Positions 48,379 to 55,143 of a stretch of 64,000 nucleotides of DNA are shown here, one piece after another. The position numbers and the translations under genes were made by a program. This DNA is from Rhodocyclaceae bacterium (GTDB lineage: Bacteria; Pseudomonadota; Gammaproteobacteria; Burkholderiales; Rhodocyclaceae). Each line of letters starts with the position of its first letter. Within the stretch, counting starts at the first letter, position 1. The stretch lies in NCBI GenBank assembly GCA_018262775.1, contig JADFDU010000011.1, positions 124,001 to 188,000 of the forward strand, in the 5' to 3' direction. The notes beneath the pieces are model-generated. The model did no database searches and was not told the DNA's origin. It saw only the letters and a list, made by a program, of their open reading frames with translations.

Positions 48379-50367
48379 ATGGATTACTTCGTCACCGGCG
48401 CGACCGGCTTCATCGGCAAGCGCCTCGTCAAGAAGCTGCTCGCCCGTCCCGGCAGCAGCGTTCATTTCCTCACCCGTTCCAGGGAGCCGGAAAAGCTCGA
48501 GGCGCTCTATGACTTCTGGGGCGTGGACAAGAGCCGCGCCATCCCCGTCGTCGGCGACCTCAAGGACAAGCAGCTCGGCGTCTCCAAGGCCGAACAGAAG
48601 AAACTCAAGGGCAAAGTCGACCACTTCTTTCACCTCGCCGCCCTCTACAACCTCAGCGCCTCGGCCGAGGACGACGAAGCCGTCAACATCACCGGCACGC
48701 AGCACACCCTCGCCTTGGCCGAAGCCATCGAGGCCCGCTGTTTCCACCACATGAGCTCGATCGCTGCCGCCGGCATGTTCGAGGGCATCTTCCGCGAAGA
48801 CATGTTCGAGGAAGCGGAAAACCTTGATCATCCCTACTTCCGCACCAAGCACGAAGCCGAGGGCATCGTGCGCAAGGAAAGCAAGGTGCCGTGGCGCATC
48901 TACCGCCCGAGTTCCGTCGTCGGCGACTCGCGCACCGGCGAGATGGACAAGATCGACGGCCCCTACTACTTCTTCAAGATCATCCAGAAGATCCGCAAGA
49001 TCCTGCCGCCGTGGCTGCCCACCATCGGCCTCGAGGGCGGCCGCATCAACATCGTGCCGGTGGACTTCGTCGTCGCCGCCATGGACCACATCGCCCATCT
49101 GCCGGATCAGGACGGCAAGTGCTTCCACCTCACCGACCCGAACCCGCACCGTGTCGGCGACGTGCTGCAGATCCTCGCCCGCGCTGCCCATGCGCCGGAT
49201 ATGGGCATGCGCATCAACGCCGCCCTGCTCGGCTTCATTCCGCGCAGCGTGAAGAAAAGCCTCATGGCGCTCACGCCGGTGCGGCGCATCCGCAACGCCC
49301 TCATGAAGGATCTCGGCCTGCCCGACAACGTCCTCGACTTCATCAACTACCCGACGCGCTTCGACTGCCGCGAGACCGAGAAGGCGCTGAAAGGCACCGA
49401 TATCGCCGTGCCGCCGCTGGAAACCTATGCCTGGCGGCTGTGGGACTACTGGGAGCGCCACCTCGATCCCGACCTCTTCATCGATCACACCCTCAAGGGC
49501 CGCGTCAAGGGCAAGGTCGTGCTCGTCACCGGCGGCTCCTCTGGCATCGGCAAGGCCGTCGCCAAAAAGGTGGCCGAGGCCGGCGCCATCACCATCATCG
49601 TCGCCCGCGACAAGGAAAAACTGGCGGAAGCCAAGCACGAGTTCGAGGCCGACGGCCTGGACCTGATCGCCTACTCGGCCGACATCTCCAACTACGAGGA
49701 ATGCGATGACTTCGTCCGCCAGGTGATCGAGGAATACGGCCAGGTGGACATCCTCATCAACAACGCCGGCCGCTCCATCCGCCGCGCCATCGAAAGTTCC
49801 TTCGACCGCTTCCACGACTACGAGCGCTGCATGCAGCTCAACTACTTCGCCGCGGTGCGCGTGGCGATGGGCTTCCTGCCGAAGATGATCGCGCAAAAGC
49901 GCGGCCACATCATCAACATCTCCTCCATCGGCGTCCTCACCAACGCACCGCGCTTCTCCGCCTACGTCGCTTCGAAGGCGGCGCTGGAGGCCTTCTCGCG
50001 CTGCGCCGCCTCGGAGTTCGCCGACCGCGGCATCGACTTCACCAGCATCAACATGCCGCTGGTGCGCACGCCCATGATTGCACCGACCAAGATGTACCAG
50101 AACATACCGACGCTCGCACCCGAAGAGGCTGCCGACCTGGTGGTGGAGGCCATCATCCACAAGCCGATCCGCATCGCCACCCGCCTCGGTGTCTTCGGCC
50201 AGGTGATCCATGCCGTCTCGCCGAAGGTGGCGCAGATCATCATGAACACCAGCTTCCGCATGTTCCCCGAATCTTCTGCAGCCGCCGGCAAAAAGGAAGG
50301 TCCACCGGTCCAGCCGACCGCCGATCAGATCGCCTTCTCGCAACTGATGCGCGGCATACATTTTTAA
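48379..50367 (+). CDS. Two-domain fatty acyl-CoA reductase (alcohol-forming type)
   Basis: 662 aa, preceded by GAGGAGG. The N-terminal half is an extended SDR with NAD(P) motif TGATGFIG (6-13) and YxxxK at Y153/K157 (YFRTKHEAE). The C-terminal half is a classical SDR with TGGSSGIG (about 385), NNAG, a catalytic serine in NISSIG, and Y529/K533 in YVASKAALE. The same length and domain order are known from the Marinobacter-type bacterial FAR that reduces acyl-CoA to alcohol through an aldehyde. Together with the WS/DGAT gene it gives a full acyl-CoA to wax ester route. An alternative is a related acyl-CoA/aldehyde reductase stopping at aldehyde. Confidence 0.88.
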   Translation: MDYFVTGATGFIGKRLVKKLLARPGSSVHFLTRSREPEKLEALYDFWGVDKSRAIPVVGDLKDKQLGVSKAEQKKLKGKVDHFFHLAALYNLSASAEDDEAVNITGTQHTLALAEAIEARCFHHMSSIAAAGMFEGIFREDMFEEAENLDHPYFRTKHEAEGIVRKESKVPWRIYRPSSVVGDSRTGEMDKIDGPYYFFKIIQKIRKILPPWLPTIGLEGGRINIVPVDFVVAAMDHIAHLPDQDGKCFHLTDPNPHRVGDVLQILARAAHAPDMGMRINAALLGFIPRSVKKSLMALTPVRRIRNALMKDLGLPDNVLDFINYPTRFDCRETEKALKGTDIAVPPLETYAWRLWDYWERHLDPDLFIDHTLKGRVKGKVVLVTGGSSGIGKAVAKKVAEAGAITIIVARDKEKLAEAKHEFEADGLDLIAYSADISNYEECDDFVRQVIEEYGQVDILINNAGRSIRRAIESSFDRFHDYERCMQLNYFAAVRVAMGFLPKMIAQKRGHIINISSIGVLTNAPRFSAYVASKAALEAFSRCAASEFADRGIDFTSINMPLVRTPMIAPTKMYQNIPTLAPEEAADLVVEAIIHKPIRIATRLGVFGQVIHAVSPKVAQIIMNTSFRMFPESSAAAGKKEGPPVQPTADQIAFSQLMRGIHF

Positions 50368-50379
50368 TAACAAACCGCA

Positions 50380-50482
50380 TTCAACGCGAAGGACGCAAAG
50401 GCGCAAAGAACGCAAAGGTGAAAAATATCTGTTTGTCTTCGCGCCCTTTGCGCTTTTACACCTTTGCGATCTTTGCGTTGAA
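50380..50482. repeat. Imperfect palindrome of GCAAAG repeats
   Basis: The left part contains AACGCGAAGGACGCAAAGGC and two further GCAAAG units; the right part carries the complementary CTTTGCG units and ends ATCTTTGCGTTGAA. It fills the gap between the acyl-CoA reductase and the second Bcp gene. This type of repeat is widespread in bacterial genomes; its function is unknown. Confidence 0.75.
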
Positions 50483-50509
50483 AGCGTTTTTTCCCTGCAG
50501 GAGAACTCC

Positions 50510-50971
50510 ATGAGACCCAAACCCGGCGACCTCGCCCCCGATTTCTCCTGCCCTGCCACTGACGGCAGCATCGTCAAGCTGAAGGATTTCCGCGGCAGAA
50601 AGCTCGTCCTCTATTTCTACCCGATGGACGATACGCCCGGCTGCACCGCCCAGGCCTGCAGCCTGCGCGACGTCAACCACGACATCGCCGCCAAGGGTGC
50701 GGCGATCCTCGGCGTCTCCTCGCAGAGCGAGGCATCGCACCAGAAGTTCACCTCCAAGTACAAGCTGAATTTTCCCCTGCTCGCCGACACCGATCGGGTG
50801 ATGGCCAAGGCCTATGGCGTGGCCGGCACGGGCCTGTTCGGCGTGGCGCGGGCGCTGGCGGGGATGAACGAGCGGGTGACCTTCATCATCGACGAAAAGG
50901 GCAAGATCGCCCACGTCCTCGACGACCCGAACTGCCCCAACCACGGGGAGGAAGTACTGAAGCTGCTCTGA
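50510..50971 (+). CDS. Bcp-type peroxiredoxin (copy 2)
   Basis: 153 aa with CAGGAG before the ATG. Peroxidatic cysteine in DTPGCTAQACSLRD; here the resolving cysteine five residues later is present (CTAQAC), unlike copy 1 at 39555-40022, so this is the canonical PrxQ arrangement. GVSSQSEASHQKF and FIIDEKGKIAHVL follow. It may protect the lipid-storage region's oxidase products from peroxide, an inference from position only. Confidence 0.93.
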   Translation: MRPKPGDLAPDFSCPATDGSIVKLKDFRGRKLVLYFYPMDDTPGCTAQACSLRDVNHDIAAKGAAILGVSSQSEASHQKFTSKYKLNFPLLADTDRVMAKAYGVAGTGLFGVARALAGMNERVTFIIDEKGKIAHVLDDPNCPNHGEEVLKLL

Positions 50972-50973
50972 TT

Positions 50974-51002
50974 CGTCATTCTCGCGGACGCGGGAATCCA
51001 GG
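50974..51002. repeat. Half REP-like element
   Basis: CGTCATTCTCGCGGACGCGG continuing to GAATCCAGG matches one arm of the GTCATTCCCGCG family. No second arm follows. It lies between Bcp copy 2 and vapC. Confidence 0.7.
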
Positions 51003-51029
51003 CTTGCGGGGCACGTCCGGCAGCAAGAA

Positions 51030-51431
51030 TCAGCCGGCTACGACACGCAAGCCGAGGTGCTGGACAAAGGGTTCATAGTCCCGGTCGTCGTGCAGCAAAG
51101 GAATGCGCCGTTCGATGCAGAACGTGGCGATCAGGCAATCGATGGTCGAACGCACCGTGAGGCCCTTGGCCCGCAGCAACCGGTAGTTGTGCGCCGACTT
51201 GATCGCCAGCGCTCGCCCGCCGATCTCCACGGTTTCAATCAGATCGAAGGCTGCGGCGGCTTCCCGCGCCTGTTTCTCCGAACGAAAACCCTGCAGCACC
51301 TCGGCGATGATGAGGTCGCCCGCCGCAATCTCTACGCCGCCGGCGTCAACTTGACGAGCGAGGAATTCGCTCTGACGGTTGGCGGCGCCGCGAAAGAAGT
51401 CGATCCAGACGCCCGAATCGACCAGGATCAT
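51030..51431 (-). CDS. vapC: VapC-type PIN-domain toxin
   Basis: 133 aa from MILVDSGVWIDFF. A PIN ribonuclease with the acidic residues in VDSGVWID, a glutamate in IIAEVLQGF, and D in STIDCLIATFC and LLHDDRDYEPF. It overlaps its antitoxin by 4 bp (ATGA). A longer frame extending to 52142 is only an antisense-like reading through the REP element and the lipase gene. VapC toxins cleave specific RNAs, commonly initiator tRNA or rRNA. Confidence 0.92.
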   Translation of the reverse strand: MILVDSGVWIDFFRGAANRQSEFLARQVDAGGVEIAAGDLIIAEVLQGFRSEKQAREAAAAFDLIETVEIGGRALAIKSAHNYRLLRAKGLTVRSTIDCLIATFCIERRIPLLHDDRDYEPFVQHLGLRVVAG

Positions 51432-51640
51432 CGCCGGGTTTGACCCCGACGCTGCGCCTTGTAATCGTATTCCGCATCCCAGTCGACCTTGCCGCGCAAC
51501 GCGCCCAGCTTGGCGCTGGCCTGGCGCTGGCGCGTGAGGACCTGAAGCGCAGCCTCGACGGTTTCCTTCATCGTGCGAAAGCCGCCGGCCTTCATGGCGG
51601 CCTTCATGAGTGTCTCGTCTATTTCGATGTTGGTGCGCAT
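51428..51640 (-). CDS. vapB: VapB-type antitoxin
   Basis: 70 aa from MRTNIEIDETLM at 51640. A ribbon-helix-helix antitoxin of the DUF2191 type: MKAAMKAGGFRTMKETVEAA for DNA binding, then the toxin-binding tail LGALRGKVDWDAEYD. A TTG four codons earlier is a less likely start. A REP-like element lies upstream (51716-51788). The gap just upstream is AT-rich (GTGTATAATTCAAGC on the minus strand) and should be the autoregulated promoter. Confidence 0.9.
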   Translation of the reverse strand: MRTNIEIDETLMKAAMKAGGFRTMKETVEAALQVLTRQRQASAKLGALRGKVDWDAEYDYKAQRRGQTRR

Positions 51641-51715
51641 GCCCTGCCCCAATGTGTATGTATGCTTGAATTATACACATCACGGCAATGTGAAAGCGCT
51701 GAAGCGCGCTAAGCC

Positions 51716-51788
51716 CGTCATGCCCGCGCAAGCGGGAATCCATCAGCCTGCTCGCCAATCCTGGATCCCCGCTTCCGCGGGGATGACG
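51716..51788. repeat. REP-like hairpin, copy between vapB and the lipase gene
   Basis: CGTCATGCCCGCGCAAGCGG continuing to GAATCCA, and the complementary CTGGATCCCCGCTTCCGCGG to GATGACG, form an imperfect hairpin of the GTCATTCCCGCG family. It lies 19 bases beyond the lipase stop. Confidence 0.85.
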
Positions 51789-51807
51789 GAAATACTCAGG
51801 CCGCCAG

Positions 51808-52716
51808 CTAGGCTGCCAGCTCCGCCAGCAACAACCGCTCGATCTCCGTCGAGAAGGCCATCTCAAGGTGGCCGAGGCCGGCCAGCGGCACGATCTTCGC
51901 CCCTTCGAGCAGCGAACTGTCCTGCGGCATGACGTAGTTGTCGTGGCAGCTGTAGATCGACACCGTCTGCGGCAGCGGCACCGCGCCCGGCGCGTTGAGC
52001 GCGGCCAGCCAGGCGCTGCCCGGCACCATCTGCCGGCCGTTCTCGCCCATGCCGAGCTTCGCCAAGCGGCTGCCATGGTGCGGCGAACCCAGCGTGACCA
52101 GCTTCGCCACGCGCGCATCGCCCTGTTTGCGCAGATAGGCACGCGACACCAGCCCGCCCATGCTGTGGCCGACCAGCATTACCTGCTCGGCGCCGGTGGC
52201 GGCGCAAATGTCCTCGATGCGCTGCGACACCTGTCCGACGTAGCCGTCGATGTCGTTGAACACCGGAGCCAGGCTGATCGTCGCGACCTGCCAGCCGGCG
52301 CGCTCCAGCCTGCGCCGCAGCCACAGCCAGTAGCCGCGGTTGCACTGGTAGCCGTGGATCAGCAGGATCGGCAAGCGCCCCGTACTGAGTCCGAGCCGGT
52401 CGGCGCGCATGAAGAAGCGCTCGAAGGGCATGATCAGGGTGAACATCAGGAAGAAGGCGGCCACCTCGCGCAGGAACATGGCGATCGCGCTGACGGCGCC
52501 GATGCGGCAGGATGCCGGTGCCTGCGCGGCATAGGCGCGCGAGAAAGTGAAGGTCACGCTGATGACGAAAACGCGGCCGGCGACGAAGAGGAGCATCGCC
52601 AGCCCCAGGGTTTGCGCCGCCGTCCAGTCGCATTTTGCCGTGAGCAAAACGCCGAGCAGCAGGTAAAAGACAAACTCGCCGGCCAACATCAATTGGTGCA
52701 GTGTTGCAGCGGCCAT
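51808..52716 (-). CDS. Membrane-anchored alpha/beta hydrolase (lipase-like)
   Basis: 302 aa. Three or four N-terminal membrane helices (to about residue 100) are followed by a hydrolase domain with LPILLIHGYQCNRGYW (oxyanion loop), nucleophile in VMLVGHSMGGLVSRAYL, and TLGSPHHGSRLAKLG. A catalytic His is likely in AGLGHLEM and an Asp in SCHDNYVMP. The HG and SPHHGS segments are like PGAP1/LipA-type triacylglycerol lipases. In this region it may hydrolyse wax or triacylglycerol. Substrate not provable from sequence. Confidence 0.85.
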   Translation of the reverse strand: MAAATLHQLMLAGEFVFYLLLGVLLTAKCDWTAAQTLGLAMLLFVAGRVFVISVTFTFSRAYAAQAPASCRIGAVSAIAMFLREVAAFFLMFTLIMPFERFFMRADRLGLSTGRLPILLIHGYQCNRGYWLWLRRRLERAGWQVATISLAPVFNDIDGYVGQVSQRIEDICAATGAEQVMLVGHSMGGLVSRAYLRKQGDARVAKLVTLGSPHHGSRLAKLGMGENGRQMVPGSAWLAALNAPGAVPLPQTVSIYSCHDNYVMPQDSSLLEGAKIVPLAGLGHLEMAFSTEIERLLLAELAA

Positions 52717-52725
52717 GGTTATTTT

Positions 52726-52802
52726 CCCTCTCCCCCCGCCCCTATCCCGCGAGGGGAGGGGTGTATATCGGCGCCCTCTCCCCTGCTAACGGGAGAGAGG
52801 GA
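52726..52802. repeat. C-rich/G-rich intergenic repeat with short hairpins
   Basis: The 106-base gap between the lipase start and the GMC oxidase end holds CCCTCTCCCCCCGCCC, GAGGGGAGGGG, CCCTCTCCCCTGCTAACGGG and AGAGAGGG blocks that pair with each other. This is a common intergenic repeat type; no promoter is obvious. Confidence 0.55.
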
Positions 52803-52822
52803 ATGTGTTGGCATGCCGGCGC

Positions 52823-54436
52823 TCATGCGAGTGCCGGCGCCGGTTGTTTGCTCAGTTCTTCGGCCAGGCGGCTGGCGTTGCGCGCCGCCAGGCCGTAAAT
52901 CGACTGCTGTGGATTGGCGCCGACACTGGTGGGGAACAGCGAACCGTCGCACACCGTCACATTGTCGAGCTGGCGATAGCGCCCCCAGGTGTCGGTGATG
53001 CCGCGCTTCTCGTCCGCCGCCATGCCGCAGCCGCCCATGACATGCGCGCTGACGACACGCGCCAGCTGGTTCTTCAGCGGCAGCGCCTCGATGCCCGCGC
53101 GCGCCTCGTCCAGGGTGGCATAGCCGTTGCACTGTTCGTGCACGCTATACACGCGCTTCGCACCCACGGCGAACTGCATTTCCGCCATGGCCAGCCAGGA
53201 ACGCTTCACGCCGTCCCAGACGAAGTCGGTGATCGGGTAATCCAGCACCGGCGTGCCGTCGTCGCGCAGCTGCACCGAGCCGCCGGGGCTGTCCGGGTGG
53301 AAGCCGTCGCGCAGCAACGCCAGCAGCGCATGGGTGTTGGCGAATTCGTGCATCAGGTGCCGGTGCGTCTCGCCGAAACCCTGCAGCGTCGTGCCAAACA
53401 GCACCGGGTGTATCGGCGGCACCTCCAGCTTGAAGCCGATCGGCCCGCCCACCGGCACGTTATCGAGGAAATGGTCCGAGTAGATCGATTGCGGCGCGCC
53501 GGCATAGCCCTTGACCGGCTGCGGCATGAGCGCCGCCGACACCACGGTCGGATGCAGGAAGGTGCGCCGCCCGAGCAGCTTGTGCGGATCCGGCGCAGCG
53601 CTGCGCAGCAGCAGTGCCGGCGTGCCGATGGCACCACCCGCCAGCACGAAATGCTTCGCACGCACTTTCACACGGTAGACGGTGGGATGGATACCGTCCG
53701 GCGTCATCGCCACGCATTCCAGCGCCACGGCACGACCCTTCTCCAGCACCAGTTTCTCCGCGCGCAGGTGATGCACCAGCGTCGCCCCGGCCGCCAGCGC
53801 CGCCGGAATGGTCGTCACCAGCATCGACTGCTTGGCGTTGGTCGGGCAGGCGACGCCGCAATAGCCGAGGTTCCAGCAGCCGCGTACGTTGCGCCGAATC
53901 GTCCCCACAGGGATACCCAGCTTCAAGCCGGCCTGGCGCAGCAAATCGTTGTTGGCATTCGGGTTCTGGTCCCACTCGTGGATGCCGAGGCGGCGGTCGA
54001 CCGCATCGAACCACGGCGACAGGCCTGCATCGGTCAGGTCCGCCAGGCCGAACTCGCGTTGCCAGTGCGCCAGCGTCGTCGACGGCGTGCGAAAGCAGCT
54101 CGTCCAGTTCACCGTCGTCGAGCCGCCGACGGAGCGGCCCTGCAGAATGTTGATGGCCTTGTCCTTGGTCTTGCGCGCTGCCGACTCCTGGTAGAGCTGC
54201 GGATAGGCGTCAGACTCGAGCATCTTGAAGTCGCTGCTGGTTTTCAGCGGCCCTTCCTCGATGAGTACGACTTTCAAGCCGGCCTTGGTCAGGATTTCGG
54301 CGGCGATGCCGCCGCCCGCGCCGCTGCCGACGATGGCCACGTCCGCCTCCAGCGCGCGGTCCGCCACCAGCTTCGAGGCGTCGATCGCCTGCCAGCCGGC
54401 ATTGATGCCTTCCACAAAGTAGTCTCGAATACTCAT
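52823..54436 (-). CDS. GMC-family oxidoreductase (long-chain alcohol oxidase type)
   Basis: 537 aa from MSIRDYFVEGINAGW at 54436, with GGAG before the ATG. The FAD site is VAIVGSGAGGGIAAEILTKA (about 34-53), GRSVGGSTTVNWTSCFR follows, and the C-terminal block SAHVMGGCGMAADEKRG with GSLFPTSVGANPQQS carries the catalytic His region. The cysteine-rich stretch GYCGVACPTNAKQSMLVTT resembles long-chain fatty alcohol oxidases more than glucose or choline enzymes. Its ATG overlaps the stop of the Tat-signal partner gene. Substrate: fatty or other hydrophobic alcohol, inferred. Confidence 0.88.
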   Translation of the reverse strand: MSIRDYFVEGINAGWQAIDASKLVADRALEADVAIVGSGAGGGIAAEILTKAGLKVVLIEEGPLKTSSDFKMLESDAYPQLYQESAARKTKDKAINILQGRSVGGSTTVNWTSCFRTPSTTLAHWQREFGLADLTDAGLSPWFDAVDRRLGIHEWDQNPNANNDLLRQAGLKLGIPVGTIRRNVRGCWNLGYCGVACPTNAKQSMLVTTIPAALAAGATLVHHLRAEKLVLEKGRAVALECVAMTPDGIHPTVYRVKVRAKHFVLAGGAIGTPALLLRSAAPDPHKLLGRRTFLHPTVVSAALMPQPVKGYAGAPQSIYSDHFLDNVPVGGPIGFKLEVPPIHPVLFGTTLQGFGETHRHLMHEFANTHALLALLRDGFHPDSPGGSVQLRDDGTPVLDYPITDFVWDGVKRSWLAMAEMQFAVGAKRVYSVHEQCNGYATLDEARAGIEALPLKNQLARVVSAHVMGGCGMAADEKRGITDTWGRYRQLDNVTVCDGSLFPTSVGANPQQSIYGLAARNASRLAEELSKQPAPALA

Positions 54437-54957
54437 AACAGCTCCGGTGGGCCGGGATAACCGATGGCCGCCCAGGTGTCGGGGTTGCCGTACCAGGCGC
54501 CCAGCACCAGGTCGTGCAGGGCGGCATAGGCGCTGCGCAGCAGTTCCAGGCGACTCTTGCGCCAGCCCTGCAGGAAGTCGGCGATCTCGGCGGGCGACGC
54601 CTCTTCCCAGCGCGGCCATACGCCGGCCAGCAGCATGCGCGCCGGGGCGATGCTCAGCAGCGTGAAGAGTTCTTCCAGTTCCTTCTGCGACGCGGCAGAC
54701 AAGCCGGCGATGGCGACGCCGACGCTGTCGACCGTCTGTTGGATGGCCAGGCTGCGCGCCTCGCCCGAGATGGGCAGCGCACCGGCGAGAATCGCCGGCA
54801 CGATGGCGGCGATGATCGGCCGGTTCTTCAAAGTCAGTCCCGGTGATACGGCGGCAACGGGCGTCTCCTTCAGGCCGCGCGAGTAAAACACACCCGCAGC
54901 GGCCAGCGCCGCGCCGCCGATGAGTCCCGCCTTGATGAATTGCCGTCTCGTTACCAT
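54433..54957 (-). CDS. Gluconate 2-dehydrogenase subunit 3-like Tat protein
   Basis: 174 aa. The N-terminus TRRQFIKAGLIGGAALAAAG is a twin-arginine signal. The rest matches the small subunit 3 family that accompanies GMC dehydrogenases: FTLLSIAPARMLLAGVWPRW, EIADFLQGWRKSRLELLRSA and AYAALHDLVLGAWYG. In known systems this subunit carries the folded flavoprotein partner across the membrane. Coupled to the GMC gene by an ATGA overlap, so the oxidoreductase probably works in the periplasm even though it lacks its own signal peptide. Confidence 0.87.
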   Translation of the reverse strand: MVTRRQFIKAGLIGGAALAAAGVFYSRGLKETPVAAVSPGLTLKNRPIIAAIVPAILAGALPISGEARSLAIQQTVDSVGVAIAGLSAASQKELEELFTLLSIAPARMLLAGVWPRWEEASPAEIADFLQGWRKSRLELLRSAYAALHDLVLGAWYGNPDTWAAIGYPGPPELL

Positions 54958-54968
54958 CGTTTCGTCTT

Positions 54969-55124
54969 CGTCATTCCTGCGAAAGCATCAACTCGCCATT
55001 CCCGCGAAATCCCATCTCGTCATTCCCGCGAACTCGTCATTCCCGCGAACTCGTCATTCCCGCGAAAGCGGGAATCCACGGGCAACCACAACACTTCTGG
55101 ATCCCCGCTTCCGCGAGGATGACG
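54969..55124. repeat. Expanded REP-like array between the GMC operon and aldehyde dehydrogenase
   Basis: Several left-arm copies in a row (CGTCATTCCTGCGAAAGC, CGCCATTCCCGCGAAATC, then three 17-bp units CTCGTCATTCCCGCGAA at 55016-55032, 55033-55049 and 55050-55066) lead into one complete hairpin ending CCGCGAGGATGACG. The array fills the 186-bp gap and suggests recent slippage or repeated insertion. Confidence 0.85.
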
Positions 55125-55143
55125 GCGAGGTTCATAATCGTCA

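Noticed and set aside
51432-52142. Extension of the vapC frame through vapB, the REP element and the lipase gene
   Set aside because: The real vapC starts at 51431 with the VDSGVWID motif; upstream codons give a Arg/Ser/Trp-rich product typical of a shadow frame.
55016-55066. 17-bp tandem units that might suggest a CRISPR array
   Set aside because: The units are contiguous with no spacers and match REP left arms; no cas genes are present.
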